Source: Tilletia caries
Taxonomy: Eukaryota > Basidiomycota > Exobasidiomycetes > Tilletiales > Tilletiaceae
Reading direction: 5' to 3'
Length of the DNA stretch: 64,000 nucleotides
Assembly (NCBI GenBank): GCA_032718865.1
Contig: JALUTQ010000032.1
Span: 186,001-250,000, forward strand
The notes under the pieces were generated by a model. The model had not been told where the DNA came from, made no database searches, and worked only from the letters and a program-made list of their open reading frames with translations. The position numbers were made by a program, and so were the translations under genes. How positions within the stretch are numbered: position 1 is the first letter of the stretch; every line of letters starts with the position of its first letter. This document shows positions 55,294 through 64,000 of the stretch, one piece after another.

Positions 55294-56730
55294 TCAGAAA
55301 CCCGAGGGCTGAGCCTCATCGACCTCCTCGTAGTCGGAGGTCTCGACAAGTGAGTACACTTTGCCGATGAGCGTGTCATGCTCGAAGTCGAAGTGGGACT
55401 GACCACACTTCCCACACGGACGAGTCAGGCGGAGAACTTTGCCATTCTCCTTCCGATATTGGCGGGGGACATCTACTTTGGCTTCCACGACGCGAGTTGG
55501 GTCGTAGCGGAAAGTGCGGCGTTGGTCCGTAGGAAAGACCGACGGCGAAACCAAAGGCTGGTGAGTGTATGCGTCCGACGCGAGGGTGGCGACGGTGCTG
55601 ACTCCGTCGTTCTGCACCTCCACCTTGTATATGCGCCGCCAAATGGGTTCCTGCTCGCCCGATTCAAGCTTCAAAGCTTGTACCGTCCGCCCTTTTCCGC
55701 GAGGCAGTCTGATGATCTGATGGAACGAGAGAAGCAGCCCGTCCAAGACGTCGTTGACGATCATCTCCTCCGGTGTACCCTCGGGCGTGGCTTGGCGAAG
55801 CATTCGAATCTTCACCTGTGAGTAGCCCAGAGCCGATTCCTTGGTCGGGTCCCACTGACGTGCATAGGCTTTCTTCCGCAGTGTGATGTAATCGACTGGG
55901 AAGTTGGCGCGCATCGCTTTGAAGTACGAAGGGAGGTCGGGCATCGACTGTATCTCCTCATCCGTGAGCGCCACATGCCATTCGCGAGCGTCGCCTTTCA
56001 GCGCGGACGGAATCGCAGCCCTGACAGCAGCCTGCCATGCTCGGCTTGGATTGGTCCGAGCAACATCGCGGACGGTTCCGATCCAGAACTCGAGCCCGGA
56101 TGGATCGCCACGGAATTCGCCCAAACGTTCGGCCTTACAATACAAGACCTTTTCATTGGTCGCTGTGTCCGCGGGAGTGGACGGCAGCCGAGAGTCCCCC
56201 CGCACCTCAAGACGAGCGTCGTCGGACGGAAATGGTCCCGTGCGTGCGTCCGACCGAGGCCAAGGCTGGGATGTGAGTCCAAGGCCGACGCGTCCAACGC
56301 TCGAGGCGACGGTGGACGGAACGACCGAAGGAATGGCCAGAGTGGCGTTTTGACCCAGATACGGCGTGGCAAGGGGCGGACGAGGGACCGAGGCCGTCGG
56401 AGGGGCGGGGACGGTCGTCGAAGGCGCCGTTTAAGCTTCGGTCGCGCCGACAAGGGGGGTGGAGGAGGACTCCAAGACGGTCAAGCGACGACCGATATCG
56501 GCTATGCTCCGATCATGCCCGTCAAGACGGTCAAGCACGTCACCTCGAAGGCGTGCCATGTCGGACTTGACCTCGCTCGTGGTGAGAGTGAGGGTGGCGA
56601 TTTGCGTCGAGATCTTGCTGTCAAGCAGACGAGAGATGTCCTCGATCGTCAGGGCGGCCTTGACGTCGCTCGTGGGTGCAGACCCCGGAGCGGGAGCGAG
56701 TGTCGACTCGGGCTGGGTAGAAGAAGACAT
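55294..56730 (-). pseudogene. Gypsy 2 gag, in-frame stop
   Basis: From MSSSTQPESTLAPAPGS at 56730, with a helical segment IEDISRLLDSKISTQIATLT. A TAA stop at about 56431-56433 interrupts the frame (GATEA then stop). The same frame continues through a Pro/Ser linker to the gag core (ERLGEFRGDPSGLEFWIGTV) and ends with a zinc-finger-like CGKCGQSHFDFEHD and the stop at 55294. A C-to-T change of CAA to TAA would explain the stop. Readthrough cannot be excluded but is not expected at this position. Confidence 0.8.
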
Positions 56731-56882
56731 GCCGCGCAGCAGGGCGTCAGGGTTGTCAGAATAAAAGGGGATGTCGGTGAGGTGGGAAATGGCAAGCTGT
56801 GAGCGTGTGGCGGGGCGGGCGGGGACGGTGGAACTCGAGCTGGAAGGCGTAGAGCTAGGATGCGAATCTCCTCTTATCACCA

Positions 56883-57935
56883 TATACTAGTCGTGCTAGC
56901 AATATGAAGACAGTAGAGAATTGATTCGATGCCGAGAGCAAGTAAGTACAAGTGCAGGGAGCAGCGAGAAAAGTGACGAGGACGAGAGAGGATAAAGGGA
57001 AAGGTAGCGACGTGAGGGGAGCGAGCGAGAAAGATAAGAGAGAAAAGGAGATAAGATAGTGATTCCACGTGGAGTTGCCACGTAGAGCCACTATCTCCGG
57101 AAGCGAGAGCAGTGGAGAAAGAGAAAGAAAGGAAGGCCTGACCTAAGGATGAGCACGGAGTAAGCCTCGGAGCGGCTTTGCCGGAGCGCCCCGGTTATCC
57201 GGGGCCGCACTCCGGGGGAGCCGGGAGTACGGAGTGAGAATTGAGAGGTTACCTCACCGTTGCCGGAGTACGGAGCTGACGTTTAATCATTGTAGGAAAT
57301 TTCCCGGAGTACGGAGCTGACCTCTGGGCTTTGTAGAAATTCCCCGGAGTACGGAGTAAATACCTGCGAAATGTGACGGAGTACGGAGTTACCCCCGGAG
57401 TCCGGGGCGCTCCGGGGCCTCCACAATTTTCTCATAAGGAAGGCATTTTGCTATAAACATGGGTATTTTGGGGTCAATTTTCAAAATTTATTTTCACAAA
57501 TCTCATCTCGCAGTCTAAATCTGACCAAAACAGCTCTTCAAGCGCTCTCAGACTGTTCTCTTAAGCATAGATGTTACAAGCTTGATCACGAGCATACACA
57601 TTTCTGAAATCATACCGTATTTTGGGATTTGTGAGATCATCTCCCGGAGTACGGAGCTCCCCCGGATTAACCGGGCTCCGTAGCTACGTAGTACGGAGTA
57701 GACTTTCTGAAACACTTCATAATTTGACGGAGCACGGAGTAAGTTCTCTCTGGTGCTCCTTATCGTGACGGAGTACGGAGTAAGATGCTGGTGTAAATCT
57801 GAAAAGAGCCGGAGCACGGAGCACCACAGAAAGTCAGCGGAGCGCCCCGGAGTATGGGCCCGGGAGTACGGAGCACTCCGGACTCGTCCTTAGCCTGACC
57901 CGTCTAGCCTATAGCTAGTCAACCCCATCTAGCAC
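56883..57935 (-). repeat. 5' LTR of Gypsy 2, interrupted by an insertion
   Basis: Positions 56883-57142 and 57894-57935 together equal the other LTR. The 751 bp between are a separate element. Confidence 0.88.
57143..57893. mobile_element. Inverted-repeat element built of CGGAGTACGGAGT units, nested in the LTR
   Basis: The ends are CTAAGGATGAG and CTCGTCCTTAG, an 11-bp inverted pair with one mismatch. CCTGAC stands on both sides (57137-57142 and 57894-57899). The interior holds about a dozen copies of (C)GGAGTACGGAG(T/C) and variants, plus CCGGGGCGCTCCGGGG-type blocks at each end and an AT-rich middle (57425-57650). No protein is encoded. It must be younger than the Gypsy 2 insertion or have joined its LTR. 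Confidence 0.82.
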
Positions 57936-57940
57936 ATATG

Positions 57941-58158
57941 ACCCATGAAAAGCACTGGCTTTATTGCTTCTATTTTAATCTCCTACGTTCTGCCGGACTT
58001 GGCCTTACAATATTGACCCATTGTCATATGCATTCATGCTGCATGCTGCATGCATCATCGCGGGCAGCATTGCTTATTTTCTGACTTCTCAGAACACTCT
58101 TGCAAGAACGAATGCACTCACACACTGAGCGCCATTCTATCAGGTGAATGAGATACTG
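57941..58158. other. Right flank of Gypsy 2, no gene
   Basis: Continuation of the sequence into which Gypsy 2 inserted, with the palindrome-like word CATGCTGCATGCTGCATGCA near 58035. No coding frame. Confidence 0.4.
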
Positions 58159-58226
58159 ATCTGCTCATCAGCTCATCTGCTCATCAGCTCATCTGCTCAT
58201 CTGCTCATCAGCTCATCCGCTCATCA
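58159..58226 (+). repeat. CTGCTCATCAGCTCAT microsatellite
   Basis: Eight or so units of (C)TGCTCATC/AGCTCATC follow one another. Confidence 0.9.
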
Positions 58227-58535
58227 TATACGTCATATGTGACAACTCACGGCGGAGAGCTCGAAGGGTAGCGAAGCTACTCTGAGAGCGAGGCGCGATA
58301 GACGTCAGTCTATATTCATTGATGGACTGTGGCCCGTGGGTCACCGATCAGGTATTCAGGTACGTACATACGCATGTGACTTCACAATTTTGGGGAGATC
58401 TATCTCCTATCTGCTCATCATCTACGTTGTGTGGAAAATTATGGCGGAGAGCTCGAAGGGTAGTGGGCTACCCTGAGAGCGAGGCGCGGAGGGCGTCTAT
58501 GTTGTTTGGATGATTGACTGTGCGTCTGGGCCATT
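58220..58535 (+). repeat. Direct duplication with GGCGGAGAGCTCGAAGGG hairpin
   Basis: Two copies of about 110 bp start near 58220 and 58411, 192 bp apart. Each contains GGCGGAGAGCTCGAAGGGTA, a short stem around it (GGGTAGCGAAGCTAC or GGGTAGTGGGCTACCC), CTGAGAGCGAGGCGC and, further on, GACTGTG...GGTATTCAGG/GGTATGCC. The loop differs while the stem is kept. Confidence 0.7.
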
Positions 58536-59509
58536 GTTTAGGTATGCCATCCACATCTGACAGGTCACAGCATTGAGCACGCCTTTTGAGAATATGAGTC
58601 TAAGAATTAAGATACCCAGATTGCAGACCAAGCATTAAGCAACATCAGTCATCAAGGCATGCATGTTTCTTTCTACTTTTCATCTCCCGTCCATATTCTA
58701 ATTTCTATAAACTCAGGCCTCAAAAAGTCTGGGGAACACTCTGGCTCAAAAGTCAGGCCGGTGGGATTACTATCTTATCTCCCTTTCTCTCTCTTATCTC
58801 TTTTCCCTTTCTTCCTCTCGCTTCTATTCTTTCGGTCGAGTGCTTTCCCTCTCTGGTCCTCATCACCTTCCTGCTCGCCACTCTCTTGTAGATAGCTTTT
58901 CCCATTATTCAACTCGCCTTCACTTGCAATAGCACCTGCTATTACATGACTGGCTGCGAATCCTTCTCAAATCTCATGGAAGGACATGTACACATGTACA
59001 ATTAGTACATAATTTGATCTTACGTATTATTCCCGTCCATATGTATCACCCTGTAGCCTGTTCGTATGGACGAAGAAGGGGGTAAAGGGGGGGGGGGGGG
59101 AAGGGCCGGGCCGGGCCGGGCCGGGGAAGTGGGAATGACCCCCGACAAACGACTGTGTACATACTAATAACTGCAACATGCGCTTTGTATGTTGGAATTT
59201 GGACGCTTTTTCTGTCAGCGGGGCGGCGGGGCGGCGAAGCCCTCCCGCTGCCCGTGGATCGACAGGTAGTGGCAAGAAGTTTTTTTCATTATGCAGTTAC
59301 GATCAAATGATACGATCAAAATTTAAAAAAAAAAACAGAAACTGTGGAGAAGTCTGGGTAACGCTCTGGTCACGCCCCGCACGACCAGGTCTGTCACGAT
59401 TGGGTTTCATGTACGTAGCAGCTGCACTAACACACTTTCAGCTGCTGTCGGACAGGATTGCTGATCATCCAAAAATTTCTCAAACTTGTCTGCTTGAAAT
59501 TTCCGGACA
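58536..59509. other. Repeat-rich intergenic DNA
   Basis: Contains a G run of about 14 at 59087-59100, then (GGGCC)x4 at 59105-59124, an A run near 59324-59334, and two copies of a TCTGGGGAAnnCTCTGGnC motif (58728 and 59353). No gene recognised. Confidence 0.5.
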
Positions 59510-60140
59510 AAAATTTGATTCGGGGAACAACCAGTGTTTCGACATACTACATACTGTATCCTGTCACAGTATAATGTTGCAGTACTACGTTTTGCAAAAA
59601 AAAAAAATACTGTATCCTGTCGGAAAATTTGGGCGGTGTTAAAAAAGGTAATGTATCCTGTTTGGATTCTCTGGCGGTATGCTGCAGTATACTGCAGTAT
59701 GTAAAAGCAGCGCGATGCCACAAACCTCCTTTTAGTATGCTGCAGCATACTTGAGGAACCTGCAGCATGTTTCGCGTCTTCGTGACATGTTTTCTTGTAA
59801 AATGTGATGTGGACATACTGCAGTAGTACTGCGAGACACGGTACTGCAGTATACTGGAACTATCCTCCAGTATGTTTTCGGACACATCTTCCTGTAAAGT
59901 ATGATGTGGATATACTGCAGTCCTACACTTCGTATACTTGAATTATGTTTTCTTTGGCAAGTACTACTGCAGTATTAGTTATTACTGCAGTATACTGTAA
60001 TTACCTGAATTTTTGACAGTTATGTTGGCAGTATACTTGAAGGAAACATTGCTAGTTTTTCCATACTGTCGCAGTACCCAGACGTTCCGGACCAAAAACA
60101 TACTGTATACTGCAGTATGTTCTGAAAACATTTCTGGTCC
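59510..60140. repeat. Block of CTGCAGTATACTGCAG palindromes
   Basis: TACTGCAGTA, GTATACTGCAGTAT and related palindromic words recur at least twelve times over about 600 bp in otherwise AT-rich DNA. Longer phrases such as TGTGATGTGGA(C/T)ATACTGCAG occur twice (near 59801 and 59900), showing local duplication. Non-coding. Confidence 0.75.
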
Positions 60141-60554
60141 TTCAAGTACACTTCGAAACACTGGGAACAACGCCGCCAGGCGCTACACCGATTCATCAAG
60201 CGGAGACGTAGAGCTACGCCGTAGATGCCGCGGAGATGCACATCTTCAAACTCGACTCCGCAACTCCGAGGTTTCTGGCCTGCGTTGATTCATTTCCCTA
60301 CCCTGTACATCACGGTGGAAAGGAGGTCTCCGCAGAGACTTTGTATAGCGGAGATAATCTCCGCCAAAACGGCGGAAATGGAGTGCATCCTTATTCCGAA
60401 ACGGATAATTGGAGATTGGAGTTCATACGTCGCTGTTCATCATTATTTTCCGTCATACTCCTCACCAGAATCCCAAGGCTTACCCCTGTTGCTGCCTCTC
60501 CTGTCACTAAAGCGCCGACACCTGCGTGCGCAGCTCCAGAGCCTCTCCTACACA

Positions 60555-60615
60555 CAACGGAAATAGAAGCTCTGGTAGCAACTAAATCTTCTGCGGTCGC
60601 GATGACCCTCGTATA
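60555..60615 (+). repeat. 61-bp dispersed repeat, copy 1
   Basis: CAACGGAAATAGAAGCTCTG and the following 40 bp recur at 62502-62562 with three mismatches. Both copies end near ATAACA/ATAATACA. Not obviously a gene. Confidence 0.85.
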
Positions 60616-60961
60616 ACACAGGCCCGCAACTTCTATTTTTCTCTCTTGCATCTCCTGCTCCTCTCAGTCTCATTATTAAAAGCATTTGCTGTCTCTTAAC
60701 CTGGAATGACATATCTTCGGGACCGCTCAGCAGGAGGGCTCTTTTTAGCCTGAAGGAGGGTGAGAACCGCCTCTCCATCAGGCTTAGGCATATCGGTCGT
60801 CGGAGCAGTCAGCAGCCGCAGACTGAAGTGATATGCTACATCAGCTACTCGGTATTCAGCTCGCGGGGATAACAGCTCTGGTGATACTTGAGGTGTTTCC
60901 CAACTTTCCGTACCGATCACCAATCTGCTCTTCTTCCCTTCCATCCTTAAATTTTTATGTT

Positions 60962-61559
60962 TCACAATGTCTCCTTTAGTTGAAATGATGCGCCATCTGG
61001 GTGACCATGCATCGGGTGGATGCGGGTAACATGGATGATTGTTGACAATTGACGATAGTCAACACCGTGGCGTAGTTGCGTTGGCCGTAGAGGTAAGAGG
61101 ACACTCAGCACATTATTCTCGGCCCCAATCGCATACTTGATCCGAACCTCGTTCACCGCCCGCTCCAGCCGGGCACCGTGTTCGGTGTCGAACCGCCCCT
61201 CGCCGAGATCCTCTCGCGGGCTCGCACAGAGTGCAGACGCCCACATCGACAGACGGAGCCCAAAGATGAGCCGACTCAGGAATTGAGAGTGCGCCCGAGG
61301 CTTCTTGAAAGCATGGTTCGCCCGTACATCGACCCCGTCCAAGGCGGAGAACGTCAAGACGACGCTGTTGAAACCGGGACCGCTCGGAACTTGAGTGAGA
61401 ATCTGATGAAGGACGACCCCCAGATGAGCCTCCGTCAAGGTCTCTTCGACGACGTCGCGGTGCAGCCGGGAGAGAGCGCCGTCCAGCCTCCTGGATGAGG
61501 GTCAGGAGGACCGCGAGGACCACGAGGAGGGAACACATGACCCAGACACCATTATCCAT
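60962..61559 (-). pseudogene. Signal-peptide gene with one frame break
   Basis: The ATG at 61559 begins MDNGVWVMCSLLVVLAVLLT, a signal peptide or membrane anchor. A few codons later the frame shifts by one near 61490-61500, where CTCATCCAGGAGG can be read two ways. From there an open frame reads LDGALSRLHRDVVEETLTEA, VVLHQILTQVPSG and so on to YRQLSTIIHVTRIHPM and the stop at 60962, about 190 residues in all. I know no family. An intron is not excluded, but no phase-matching pair was found. The shape (leader, about 190 aa, one break) recalls gene A at the left end of the window, without clear sequence similarity. Confidence 0.4.
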
Positions 61560-62501
61560 ACAGGCAGACGCACGGGACACCCTGACAGGGTATGTAGAGA
61601 GCAGGGTGAGAGCTCCCTCCCCCCTTCCTCTTGTTTTTTTCCTCTCTCCCTCTTTTAATCGATTACAGACATTGACCTTGATCCCTAAGCTGGACTGAGG
61701 TACGTCTACCATCGTTTTCTCACTCACTCAGTCTTCCACGTTATTCAACTCCTTTCATCCCGGCCCAGATCGAAGTTCGGGATATTGGCCGCACCGCTCC
61801 GTTCAACGTCAACCTCAAGGAGTTCCGGATCACGGCGTGTCATTCTTTACACAGTGACGGCCGTCAGTCAAGCTCAGCTCGCCGACTCTCCGACAACGGT
61901 CTTTGTCGAAATTAGAAGGAATGCGCCGCTTCCTCTCGACATCCGGACGGAGCAGATGCCGACGCTGTGCCTAGCCGTTCCTCTGCGCAACAGCGCTCGA
62001 CTACGTTTCCATCACCGATGTCCAGCAAGGCCGCTCTGGTCACCCACGCAGCGACTGGTGCGGACCACATTTAAATCGACAGTTCGATAGATCTTCATCC
62101 GCGTCTGGCAGCTTCTATCTTACAGAGCAAGGACAGTTGCGTGGTAGACTCCGCGTGAGTAGCCCTTCCTCCCATGTCGATTTTTCTCTAGTAAACATCG
62201 CACTGAGATGATCCCTTTAATCGTTCTCCAATTTGATTCGAAAAAGAAGCCAGTACTTTATGTAGTCTATTGATGCGGAGTGCGGACAAGTGCTCCAGTC
62301 GGTTTGTAAATAGCCGCTTCAAGAGAACCCAATGTTTCCAAACGTTTTCTCAAAAACCAAAAAAAAAAAAACCGCGGAAACGGTGGAAATAGTTTCTTGG
62401 GAAGAAGAAATGGGGCTTTGATTTTTACTAATCCGATCACATGCATAAAAACGAGTGCGGTGACAGACACTGGAAAACTAAGACTTAGCTTGTGCACAGT
62501 C
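61560..62501. other. Intergenic with one exon-like block
   Basis: After CCCGGCCCAG at about 61768 a plus-strand frame reads IEVRDIGRTAPFNVNLKEFR for about 48 codons to a stop near 61913. Without other exons I cannot assign it. Otherwise only low-complexity A-rich tracts (near 62358) were seen. Confidence 0.3.
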
Positions 62502-62562
62502 CAACGGAAATAGAAGCTCTGGTAGCAACTAAATCTTCTACGGTCGCGATGAGCCTCGAATA
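62502..62562 (+). repeat. 61-bp dispersed repeat, copy 2
   Basis: Matches 60555-60615 with three mismatches and is followed by an (AAAAAT)n tract at 62573-62599. An A-rich simple tail after a repeated unit is what a retroposed short element would leave. Confidence 0.8.
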
Positions 62563-62945
62563 ATACATGTATAAAAAATAAAAAATAAAAAATAAAAAAG
62601 AGACAAATAAAGTCATAAATCCGGAAGTCAAGCAATATGTAAAACCCTCTAAAGTCATGAATTCCATTTGGTTTACACTACCGGACGACCCGAGTCTTTT
62701 CAAAGACTTCCGAAACTCGGCAGAAAGACTCAGGGACAATTAGAGCCCATACGGCAGATGGCTCCGGAAGGATTTCTCTGATTTTCTACACCCTTCCGGA
62801 AGAACTCATGAGTGAAACCCTCTCAAATCCTCAGGAGGGATCTTTCCAAAGAGTCGGTCACAGCAGCTACTTTTGTCGTTTAAACATCCATTGAGTGGGT
62901 CAGGGCCGTGACTGGGCCTATGTAGACAGTAGAAAAAATCAAAAA

Positions 62946-63023
62946 AGATCGTCAAGACCGGGATCAGACCCTGCGTGTGCACCGAGAACACAAGTGCAGG
63001 CGCTGACCGCTATACTACCAAAG
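62946..63023 (-). other. tRNA-like sequence, probably a pseudogene or SINE head
   Basis: On the minus strand it has an A-box-like GGTAGTATAGCGG (about 63009-63021), a possible anticodon stem CCTGC/GCAGG with a 21-nt loop, and a B-box-like GGGTCTGATCCC (about 62958-62969). The T arm is one base short of standard and no acceptor stem pairs, so it is not called as a functional tRNA. Confidence 0.35.
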
Positions 63024-63322
63024 TTGTTTTGCGTTGAAAATACTTCTTGTCCACACTATTCATCACACGGAAGGCTCAGCCAATTATTATAAGTTGTCCA
63101 TTTTCGGTCCGCAGTTAAGGTTAGTTGCAGTTGGAACCCGGCGCCGGCGCCAGATTCAAATAGCCTGGAGTAGCGCGGAGCAGAGGTGAGAAAAGGAGCA
63201 TGAATCGAACGCGATCGATCGAGATGAGATAAACAGACAGACAGTTGAATGGAAATGGTGTCAGCAAATGAGCGAGAGCGAACAGTGAGAAGCGACTGTT
63301 CTATAGGTGGAATTATACTCAC

Positions 63323-63850
63323 AGCGATCAGCTCTTCGTCAGAAACCATTGTGCCTCCTCTCCGAACGAGACCCAGATCACTCCTCCGTCTCCTCGCAGT
63401 CTTGATGCAGACGCCCAACATAACCGAGATCGTTGCGTCGGTGAACTGGAGCTCCACTAGCTCGCAGAGAATGTCGACGTTGACGCTGAGTCGTAGCTGC
63501 CCTCGCGCAGTGCGCTACCACAGTGCCTCCTGCCATGTCTTGGGCATAGTCCGCTCCAATGTATTGAGCTCTTCCCGGGCAAAAAGCATTCTTCGCATGA
63601 GTGGATCGTATTGAGGGGACGGGAGGAGGTGGACGCACGAAGCCCAACCGTCAATGAGCTCCTGTAAGGCGAGCAGATGGGCCGGAATCATCACAACGTC
63701 TCTGCTGGGATCGGCAATGAATGCTTCATATGCGGCGAGAGCAGACGCAGTGTGGCCGATTAAGTCTCGTATTTCAGTGGAGTGTAGAGGGTCGGTAGCA
63801 GCGGAGACATGAGAGGGCGCAGGAGGTGTAGACGAACCAGCGTCTTGCAT
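63323..63850 (-). CDS. N-terminal exons of a possible integrase-type transposase
   Basis: Exons 63522-63850 and 63323-63485 are joined across a very short 36-nt GTGGTA...CAG intron with matching phase; a GTGAGT donor follows at 63322. The text runs from MQDAGSSTPPAPSHVS through a helical region (IRDLIGHTASALAAYEAFIA) to LVELQFTDATISVMLGVCIK and TARRRRSDLGLVRRGG. The last part is a helix-turn-helix pattern (DxxIsxxLGvSxxTxRRRRxxxGL) as found before the integrase core of widespread basidiomycete transposase-like genes. The catalytic core is not found downstream within the window, so the gene is cut short or continues through unrecognised exons. Confidence 0.4.
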
Positions 63851-63852
63851 CT

Positions 63853-64000
63853 TTAGGGCGTGAAGAGTCTTCGTGCGAACTCATCGAGTCGCTTTTGAGA
63901 GATCTTGGGCGAGAGGCTTGTCTTGGCGGCCGAGGACAAAGTGGTAAGAGCCCGAGCAGCTCGCTGGCTGTGCTCGAGCAGAGCCGGAGTTTTGTCGATC
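63853..64000 (-). CDS. C-terminal end of an upstream reading frame, partial
   Basis: An open frame entering from the window edge reads IDKTPALLEHSQRAARALTT and ends KRLDEFARRLFTP with a TAA at 63853-63855, only 2 nt before the ATG at 63850. Such tight spacing is unusual for separate nuclear genes. The two may be one gene with a frame break or an unrecognised intron at the junction. Confidence 0.35.
   Translation of the reverse strand, partial: IDKTPALLEHSQRAARALTTLSSAAKTSLSPKISQKRLDEFARRLFTP

Larger units (their letters stand above)
50799..57935 (-). mobile_element. Ty3/Gypsy LTR retrotransposon 2, 5-bp target duplication TATGA
   Basis: LTRs at 50799-51103 and 56883-57935 (the latter interrupted by a 751-bp insert) are nearly identical, with one substitution noted (CACGTGGAG versus CACGTAGAG). 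TATGA flanks both sides (50794-50798 and 57936-57940). Reading on the minus strand, the LTR starts TGTGCTAGATGG and ends CTAGTATA. A purine-rich tract GAGGAGGGGA precedes the 3' LTR and a TGG-starting primer site follows the 5' LTR. Near-identical LTRs indicate recent insertion, yet gag and pol are damaged, so it may have moved with proteins from another copy. Confidence 0.92.

Noticed and set aside
59087..59124. Telomere-like repeat (G run plus GGGCC units)
   Set aside because: Only four GGGCC units after a G run, with no TTAGGG-type repeat; it is a simple low-complexity tract.
62946..63023. Functional tRNA gene
   Set aside because: A and B boxes are recognisable, but the T arm is one base short, no acceptor stem pairs and the anticodon loop would need a 14-nt intron in an odd place.

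Overview
The window is nuclear DNA from a fungus, most probably a basidiomycete. Genes are split by short GT-AG introns (about 36-100 nt) and coding DNA is GC-rich. It carries a Cla4-type PAK kinase, an Nup2-like nucleoporin and an EMC5 homologue beside Harbinger, Helitron-like and Ty3/Gypsy elements. I do not assign a genus. Spliced models below were built by hand from splice sites and reading phase.

Layout. 0-4.4 kb: a minus-strand cluster of small genes, three with signal peptides, two of them related to each other and frame-damaged. 5.3-15.2 kb: intact housekeeping block with a probable mitochondrial protein of unknown family (minus), a divergent PH-CRIB-kinase PAK (plus) and an unusually long GH32 glycoside hydrolase (minus). 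16.3-21.8 kb: a hAT-like MITE with an 8-bp target duplication, an inverted-repeat pair, and a complete 3.76-kb PIF/Harbinger element (TAA duplication) with both of its genes. 21.86-33.67 kb: an 11.8-kb segment bounded by long inverted repeats and a perfect 6-bp target duplication. It holds a Helitron-type Rep/helicase gene, a protein with two related domains, and an intron-rich gene of unknown function. 34.6-41 kb: second intact block with an MFS sugar transporter, an unknown protein, EMC5 and an Nup2/Nup50-like FG nucleoporin. 41.9-58 kb: two Ty3/Gypsy elements in opposite orientations, both decayed and both lacking most of RNase H, plus several MITE-like repeats. One of these sits inside an LTR of the second Gypsy. 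58-64 kb: repeat-rich DNA, a damaged signal-peptide gene, a tRNA-like sequence and, at the edge, the N-terminal exons of a possible integrase-type transposase.

A pattern across the window is that most frame breaks are single extra bases in homopolymer runs. They occur in the transposons and small secreted genes, never in the large conserved genes. Either sequencing/assembly error or slippage decay could explain this. The most unusual object is the 11.8-kb inverted-repeat element around a Helitron-type Rep/helicase, because Helitrons normally have neither terminal inverted repeats nor target duplications.
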